DNA of 18,191 nucleotides, taken from assembly GCA_002297505.1 (NCBI GenBank), contig DBLQ01000035.1, positions 1 to 18,191 of the forward strand, written 5' to 3'. Below the pieces are notes generated by a model. The model saw only the letters and a program-made list of their open reading frames with translations. It made no database searches and had not been told where the DNA came from. Below, piece by piece: positions 14,393 through 18,191 of the stretch. This DNA is from Flavobacteriales bacterium UBA720. Lineage in GTDB: Bacteria; Bacteroidota; Bacteroidia; Flavobacteriales; Weeksellaceae. The position numbers and the translations under genes are program-made. Position 1 is the stretch's first letter. The number at the start of each line of letters is the position of its first letter.

Positions 14393-16741
14393 CTAAAAAT
14401 TTAAGATTTCAGCCAGCAATCCGTCGCCTTCCTGTTCCAGTGCCAAAATATCCTTGGTCACTTCCTCCAGACTGCGCAATGGAGCAGGTTGGTAAAAATA
14501 TTTGTTGAAGCTCAGCTCGTAGCCAATCTTTACAGAATCCAAAGCAATCCAACTTTCTTCGGCATAGGGTTTTACTTCGCGAAGGAAATAATCCTGTATG
14601 TTGTCTTTCAGCGGGATGCTTTCGCTGTCCCGCAAATCACTTTCGGTTTCGTAAATGGTGTATTCACCTTTTTTATCGTTTGTAAAATAACCGTAATACG
14701 GCAAATCCTGTTCTGCACAGCCTAAATAATTCAGCAAATCCGTCAGTTTTTGTCCGCTGAGTTTTTCTGTTTTTTTGATGACTTTGTCGGCTTCCTCATC
14801 GTACCAACTCACGGTATCCAAAATCTGCTTTTTCTCAGCAGCAGACAGTTTGGTTTTGTCGCCTTTCAGCACTTCATCTACCTGGCGCCCAAAATCATTG
14901 AAGTTGGTATAGACTTCCGTTCCCAAAACTTCCATCAGGCGGACTGCGGTTTGGTACAGCGCTTCCTGCTTTTCCCAGTTGTCTTTTTTCAGGTATTGGC
15001 TCAGCTGTTTGGCGTTGATGTTCAGCTCCTGTTTTTCGGAAAAATCTTCTATTTCCTTTTTGTATTTTTCCAATCCGGTATAAACTTCCATTCCGTACTT
15101 TTCAAACAAAGCCTTGCTGAACCCGGGTTGCGCTTTATCCCATTTCAACGCTTCTATTTTCTCTTCGGTAAACTGAGATTTCAGGCGTTTTGGCCTTTCG
15201 ATATTTACTTTGTAATAGCCAAAATCAGCATTTTCAAAAACCTTGCTTCCGATGTTTCCGGTTTCTTTTTTATCCCGTTCACTCAGTTGAAGATAGCAAT
15301 CTAAAATCTCCTGAATATGCGTTTTGGTGAGTTCACAGTTTTTGTTCCCCAGGTTTTTTCTGAGTTTCTGGTACATTTCACTGGCATCAATCAGCTGAAC
15401 TTTTCCCTTTCGGTCACTCGGTTTATTGTTGCTCAGAATCCAGATATAAGTAGTGATTCCTGTATTGTAAAAAATATTGTTCGGCAGCTGAATGATGACA
15501 TCCAGCAAATCATTTTCGATAATATACCTTCTGATATTGCTTTCGCCACCCCCTGCATCACCCGTAAACAGACTCGATCCATTGTGTACCGAAGCAATAC
15601 GGCTTCCGATGGTATTTTTAGATGTGATGGCTTTCATCTTGTCGACCATTTCCATCAGAAACAGCAGCTGTCCGTCACTCGAACGGGGAACCGCATCCGC
15701 ATCTTCCTCTTCGCCCCAGTAGTTTTTCAGTTTTATTTTAAAACGGCTGTCGATAATATCTTTTCCGTCTTTGATATATTTCTGCTCACTTGCCCAGCTT
15801 TTTCCGTAAGGCGGATTGGAAAGCATAAAGTCGAACTTTGTCCCTGCAAATTCATCAGTGGAAAGCGTAGAACCCACCTTGATATGTTCAGGGTCTTTCC
15901 CTTTAATCATCATATCAGATTTACAGATGGCGTAAGTTTCATCATTCACTTCCTTCCCAAAAAGATACACCGAAGTGTTGGTCGCTTTAATTTCGCCTTC
16001 TTCATCGGTAATAAAGTTTTCAGATTCTGTGAGCATTCCACCCGTTCCACAAGCTGGATCATAAATGGTAATGACCGATGGAATTTGATTTTTGATCGGT
16101 TCAAAAACCAAGTGTGTCATCAGGTCGATCACTTCTCTCGGCGTATAATGTTCTCCGGCTTCCTCGTTGTTTTCTTCATTAAATTTCCGGATCAGCTCCT
16201 CGAAAACATAACCCATTCCCAAATTGGTTAAAGCTGGCATTTTTCTTCCGCCGGAATCCAGTTTTTCAAAAGGCGTCAGATTAATATCCGGCGAGGTGAA
16301 TTTTTCCAAAACATCCAGCAAAACATCTTTGTTCGCCATATGTTTGATTTGTGCCCGAAGCTTGAACATCTCAATAATTTCCTGCACATTGGCACTGAAA
16401 CCATTCAGATAATCTTCAAAATTCCCCAACAGAATCTGCTGGCTGTTCGTAGCCGAACCGTAGAGGCTTTGCAGCGTCCATTCGCTGGTGTTGTAGAAAA
16501 CGTATTTGGAAGCTAGTGTCAAACCTTTATCGTCCAAAGTATCATAGTCATTGTCTTTTTGATATTTAACTTCTTCTAAAACTTCCATTTTAGTTGGTTC
16601 AAGCAAAGCATCCAGTCTTCGCAAAACAACCATTGGCAGGATTACATCCCTATATTTTCCTCTTACATAGACATCTCTCAGACAGTCATCGGCAATGCTC
16701 CAGATAAAGGAGACTAATTTATTGTGTACAGCGTGGTTCAT
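14393..16741 (-). CDS. hsdM: Type I N6-adenine methyltransferase (HsdM) with long C-terminal part
   Basis: The 782-residue HsdM contains an N-terminal helical domain (about 8-150), the linker GEHYTPREVIDLM (196-208), AdoMet motif I DPACGTGGM (228-236), and catalytic motif IV SNPPYG (308-313), the N6-adenine type. YIIENDLLDVIIQLPNNIFY (406-425) and GITTYIWIL complete the methylase fold. At 782 residues it is longer than the roughly 500 of E. coli enzymes; the extra part (about 520-720) is helical and charged. It ends with KIGYELSFNKYFYQP (731-745) and an acidic helix, the usual HsdM tail. With HsdS it methylates host DNA to protect it. It lies 49 bases after the 84-residue gene and 3 bases before hsdS. 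Confidence 0.96.
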   Translation of the reverse strand: MNHAVHNKLVSFIWSIADDCLRDVYVRGKYRDVILPMVVLRRLDALLEPTKMEVLEEVKYQKDNDYDTLDDKGLTLASKYVFYNTSEWTLQSLYGSATNSQQILLGNFEDYLNGFSANVQEIIEMFKLRAQIKHMANKDVLLDVLEKFTSPDINLTPFEKLDSGGRKMPALTNLGMGYVFEELIRKFNEENNEEAGEHYTPREVIDLMTHLVFEPIKNQIPSVITIYDPACGTGGMLTESENFITDEEGEIKATNTSVYLFGKEVNDETYAICKSDMMIKGKDPEHIKVGSTLSTDEFAGTKFDFMLSNPPYGKSWASEQKYIKDGKDIIDSRFKIKLKNYWGEEEDADAVPRSSDGQLLFLMEMVDKMKAITSKNTIGSRIASVHNGSSLFTGDAGGGESNIRRYIIENDLLDVIIQLPNNIFYNTGITTYIWILSNNKPSDRKGKVQLIDASEMYQKLRKNLGNKNCELTKTHIQEILDCYLQLSERDKKETGNIGSKVFENADFGYYKVNIERPKRLKSQFTEEKIEALKWDKAQPGFSKALFEKYGMEVYTGLEKYKKEIEDFSEKQELNINAKQLSQYLKKDNWEKQEALYQTAVRLMEVLGTEVYTNFNDFGRQVDEVLKGDKTKLSAAEKKQILDTVSWYDEEADKVIKKTEKLSGQKLTDLLNYLGCAEQDLPYYGYFTNDKKGEYTIYETESDLRDSESIPLKDNIQDYFLREVKPYAEESWIALDSVKIGYELSFNKYFYQPAPLRSLEEVTKDILALEQEGDGLLAEILNF

Positions 16742-16761
16742 TTAATGTATATATCGTGCAT

Positions 16762-16778
16762 TGTTCTAAGCGAGAACA
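16762..16778. repeat. Short inverted repeat upstream of hsdM
   Basis: TGTTCT (16762-16767) and AGAACA (16773-16778) form a perfect 6-bp inverted repeat with a 5-base spacer in the 49-base gap before hsdM. It could be an operator half-site pair or an RNA hairpin in the leader. T's follow it only on the plus strand, where no gene needs ending, so it should not stop the operon. Confidence 0.45.
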
Positions 16779-16790
16779 TTTTTTAAATTA

Positions 16791-17045
16791 TTATTCTTTA
16801 CTCTCCTGCCATAACTGCACCCATTCTTCAAAATACGCCCGCAAAACATCGGAACTGTCAAAATAATATTTAACCGGTTCATTGGGAAAGGAATGATACG
16901 TGGTTTCGTCGGTATCAGGATCAGTAAGAGGAATGATCAGATTGTCTAATTCAAACACAAGATTTCCACCTGGTTTGAGGTATTCTATGAAAATAGATTT
17001 TACCTTGCTAAGGTCTATGGCAAGGCTTCCATTATAAGTGATCAT
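16791..17045 (-). CDS. 84-residue acidic protein, unrecognised, first gene of the operon
   Basis: The 84-residue product starts at an ATG about 22 bases downstream of a well-formed promoter and ends 49 bases before hsdM. It is markedly acidic (I count 15 Asp/Glu against 6 Lys/Arg), with no Cys, no signal peptide and no membrane segment. The N-terminus (SLAIDLSKVKSIFIEY) and the segment after NLVFEL suggest a small beta-sheet, while the C-terminus (FDSSDVLRAYFEEWVQLWQE) looks like an amphipathic helix. I do not recognise a family. Its place in front of hsdM suggests co-transcription with the whole locus. It may have a regulatory role, an immunity-like role, or be an unrelated gene that happens to share the promoter; nothing in the sequence decides between these. 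Confidence 0.75.
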   Translation of the reverse strand: MITYNGSLAIDLSKVKSIFIEYLKPGGNLVFELDNLIIPLTDPDTDETTYHSFPNEPVKYYFDSSDVLRAYFEEWVQLWQESKE

Positions 17046-17067
17046 GAGATAGATAGTTTTTCACTTC

Positions 17068-17097
17068 CAAATATAAATAAAAACTCCAATCCTACAA
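17068..17097 (-). promoter_or_regulatory. Bacteroidota-type promoter of the defence operon
   Basis: On the minus strand TTG (17095-17097) and TATATTTG (17068-17075) are separated by 19 bases, a full match to the TTG, 17-23 bases, TAnnTTTG consensus. The -7 box ends 22 bases before the ATG at 17045. It lies between the terminator of the DUF6266 gene and the 84-residue gene, exactly where the operon should start. Confidence 0.75.
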
Positions 17098-17118
17098 TTA
17101 CGGAAATCCGCATTATCA

Positions 17119-17147
17119 CAAAAAAATCCGCTCTTTTCGAGCGGATT
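17119..17147 (-). terminator. Terminator of the DUF6266 gene
   Basis: A perfect 9-bp stem (AATCCGCTC 17125-17133, GAGCGGATT 17139-17147) with a 5-base loop runs, on the minus strand, into seven T's (A's at 17120-17126). It lies just past the stop codon at 17154 and insulates the defence operon from the gene upstream. Confidence 0.93.
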
Positions 17148-17153
17148 CCGGCA

Positions 17154-17795
17154 TCAGTTAATGAGATGCTGACCGAGATAAAAACTGGTGGAAGCACTGG
17201 TTTCCTTTTCGGAGTTCAGAAATGCATAGACTTCCATGGTTTTACCGAGGCAGTAGGCCGGCAGCGTGACATCGGCCATCAGATCTGAGCGCATCACGAC
17301 GCCTTCGTAAATCTCCCAGTTTTGCAGTTGTGTGCAGTAGCCCAGGATGCTGACCTTGTCGGTAGCATTGGCGTTGCCCTGCGTGCTGTTGTCCTCCCAC
17401 TCCAGGTGCAGTACGCCGCCGGGCTGGGTGGTGAGAATGGCATTCTGAAAGCCCGTCAGATCGCCGCGGCTTACCAGCACTTTGTTGAACATCAGTTCCG
17501 CCACGCCCGCCACCATCTGAATGGCATTGCTGATGGTGTACGACACCGCCAGGTTCACCCTGGATTTTGTGCCGCTGTCCGCGCCGAAAAATCTAGACTG
17601 AATGTTTTTCAGCGGCTGCAGAAAGCTGATTGCCAGCTTGAATTTCTGCTGCTGTTCCAGCTGCTTGTCGGACGGTTTTCGCCGCGACGGGGTCCGACGG
17701 CTTCTGATGATGCTCTTGCCGCGCCAGTGGGCGCCCACTACGGTACCTACTGTACCAGAGAATCCTCCCAGGATTCCTTTACTGATTGTTCCCAT
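17154..17795 (-). CDS. DUF6266-like protein of unknown function
   Basis: The chosen ATG at 17795 gives a 213-residue protein starting MGTISKGILGGFSGTVGTVV, the N-terminus I associate with the Bacteroidota DUF6266 family, followed by GAHWRGKSIIRSRRTPSRRKP. A longer reading from 17909 would add 38 residues that look unlike protein and overlap the tandem repeats, so it is rejected. The N-terminal 50 residues are Gly- and Arg-rich. The middle (KFKLAISFLQPLKNIQ, residues 51-66) is helical, and the C-terminal half resembles a beta-sandwich (HLEWEDNSTQGNANATDKVS). The function of the family is unknown. The gene is strikingly GC-rich (37 of 60 bases G or C at 17401-17460) against the AT-rich neighbours, and it has its own terminator, so it is not part of the defence operon. 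Confidence 0.85.
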   Translation of the reverse strand: MGTISKGILGGFSGTVGTVVGAHWRGKSIIRSRRTPSRRKPSDKQLEQQQKFKLAISFLQPLKNIQSRFFGADSGTKSRVNLAVSYTISNAIQMVAGVAELMFNKVLVSRGDLTGFQNAILTTQPGGVLHLEWEDNSTQGNANATDKVSILGYCTQLQNWEIYEGVVMRSDLMADVTLPAYCLGKTMEVYAFLNSEKETSASTSFYLGQHLIN

Positions 17796-17859
17796 AGGAA
17801 TAAATTTGGTGATTAAGTACCACGAAGGTAAAACAGAAAAATACAGCTTGTACACCCCT

Positions 17860-17907
17860 GACGCGTTTTGAACGGTTTTGACGCGATTTGAACGGTTCTG
17901 ACCGGTC
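17860..17907. repeat. 20-bp tandem repeat, about 2.4 copies
   Basis: GACGCGTTTTGAACGGTTTT (17860-17879) is followed directly by GACGCGATTTGAACGGTTCT (17880-17899, three differences), then by GACCGGTC. The end overlaps a perfect 10-bp palindrome, TGACCGGTCA, at 17899-17908. It lies upstream of the DUF6266 gene. Confidence 0.85.
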
Positions 17908-17921
17908 ACCCCTTACCTTTC

Positions 17922-17960
17922 TTCGGGAATCCTTCGGGTTTTGTTCGGGTTTTGTTCGGA
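17922..17960. repeat. 11-bp tandem repeat with TTCGGG core
   Basis: TTCGGGAATCC (17922-17932), TTCGGGTTTTG (17933-17943), TTCGGGTTTTG (17944-17954) and TTCGGA (17955-17960) give about 3.5 units of 11 bp. They are distinct from the 20-bp repeat next to them. Confidence 0.85.
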
Positions 17961-18191
17961 AAAAAGATGTTTTTACCGAAGAACTCCCGAAGAAATGTGG
18001 GAAAACAGTGGAAGAAAGCGCGGCATCCGGTACGGTAATTCCTCAAGCCTCAGCGTCGCAGCAAAAAAGGGTTTGTGCATATGGGACGGTGGACATGGTA
18101 AAAAAAATACGGCAGGACTCCGCACACTTCGGCATACGTCACCTGGAGGGCGAAGATATTATCGGAAAAAATAAATTGAGAAATCGCGTTG
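17961..18191. other. Right edge: no confident gene; a plus-strand frame runs off the window
   Basis: One plus-strand frame is open from 17882 to the edge. Possible starts inside it are GTG at 18008 and 18089 and ATG at 18095; from the ATG it reads MVKKIRQDSAHFGIRHLEGE and continues out of the window. No promoter, family motif or good start context supports it, so it is noted as a possible 5' gene fragment only. The other plus-strand frame (17941-18174) has a low-complexity, Arg-rich translation and is not believed. On the minus strand all frames reaching the edge are closed by stops within about 150 bases. Confidence 0.3.

Noticed and set aside
15317..16231. A 304-codon plus-strand frame opposite hsdM
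   Set aside because: It lies wholly antisense to the well-supported methylase domain; its translation is Phe/Ile/Arg-rich without family motifs, the typical shadow of an AT-rich gene.
16762..16788. Hairpin plus T tract before hsdM as a terminator
   Set aside because: The T tract follows the stem only on the plus strand, where no gene runs into it, and a 6-bp stem is weak; on the minus strand it lacks the T tract.
17796..17909. Longer start for the DUF6266-like gene
   Set aside because: The 38 added residues precede the MGTISKG N-terminus that I associate with the family and run into the 20-bp tandem repeats.
17860..17960. A small CRISPR array
   Set aside because: The units are directly adjacent without unique spacers, are only 11 or 20 bp, and no cas genes are present.
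17941..18174. A 77-codon plus-strand frame at the right edge
   Set aside because: It needs a TTG start inside the 11-bp repeat and gives an Arg/Gly/Ser-rich sequence with no motif.

Overview
The window looks like a chromosomal segment from a Bacteroidota bacterium, most likely a flavobacterium of the Chryseobacterium/Elizabethkingia type. The reasons are the overall AT-rich composition, Bacteroidota-type promoters (TTG, 17-19 bases, TAnnTTTG), the lack of evident Shine-Dalgarno sequences, a DUF6266-like protein, and very small Gly/Asn/Pro-rich proteins of a kind I associate with that group. The genus is an inference from general resemblance, not from a search.

Left flank (1-2035). This part looks like ordinary chromosome. 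It holds the 3' end of an unrecognised plus-strand gene with its terminator, a DJ-1/PfpI (YhbO-like) stress protein on the minus strand, a small unrecognised plus-strand protein with a clear promoter, and two 44-residue minus-strand proteins.

Centre (2035-17097). A minus-strand operon-like run of about 15 kb reads from right to left. A well-formed promoter at 17068-17097 precedes an 84-residue acidic protein, followed by hsdM, hsdS, a GHKL ATPase fused to a C-terminal PD-(D/E)XK nuclease, an OGG-like HhH DNA glycosylase homologue, a Vsr/DUF559-like nuclease, a DUF262+DUF1524 (GmrSD-type) HNH nuclease, a large DUF262 protein without a visible HNH, hsdR, and a LytTR response regulator. A strong terminator follows at 2035-2072. 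From hsdM onward every junction is between a 1-base overlap and 20 bases, and I saw no internal terminator.

The main point is that a complete Type I restriction-modification locus has been opened between hsdS and hsdR to hold a five-gene cassette. That cassette carries three predicted nucleases, one ATPase, one base-excision-type DNA-recognition fold and a second DUF262 protein. Type I restriction acts on unmodified DNA, while GmrSD-type DUF262/DUF1524 enzymes are known to act on modified DNA, so the locus could be a layered defence covering both. The GHKL/OGG-like/Vsr-like trio has no function I can name and is the best candidate for an undescribed module.

Right flank (17098-18191). A DUF6266-like gene with its own terminator is strikingly GC-rich compared with its surroundings. 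Two different short tandem repeats (20 bp and 11 bp) lie upstream of it. The last ~230 bases hold no gene I can assign with confidence.
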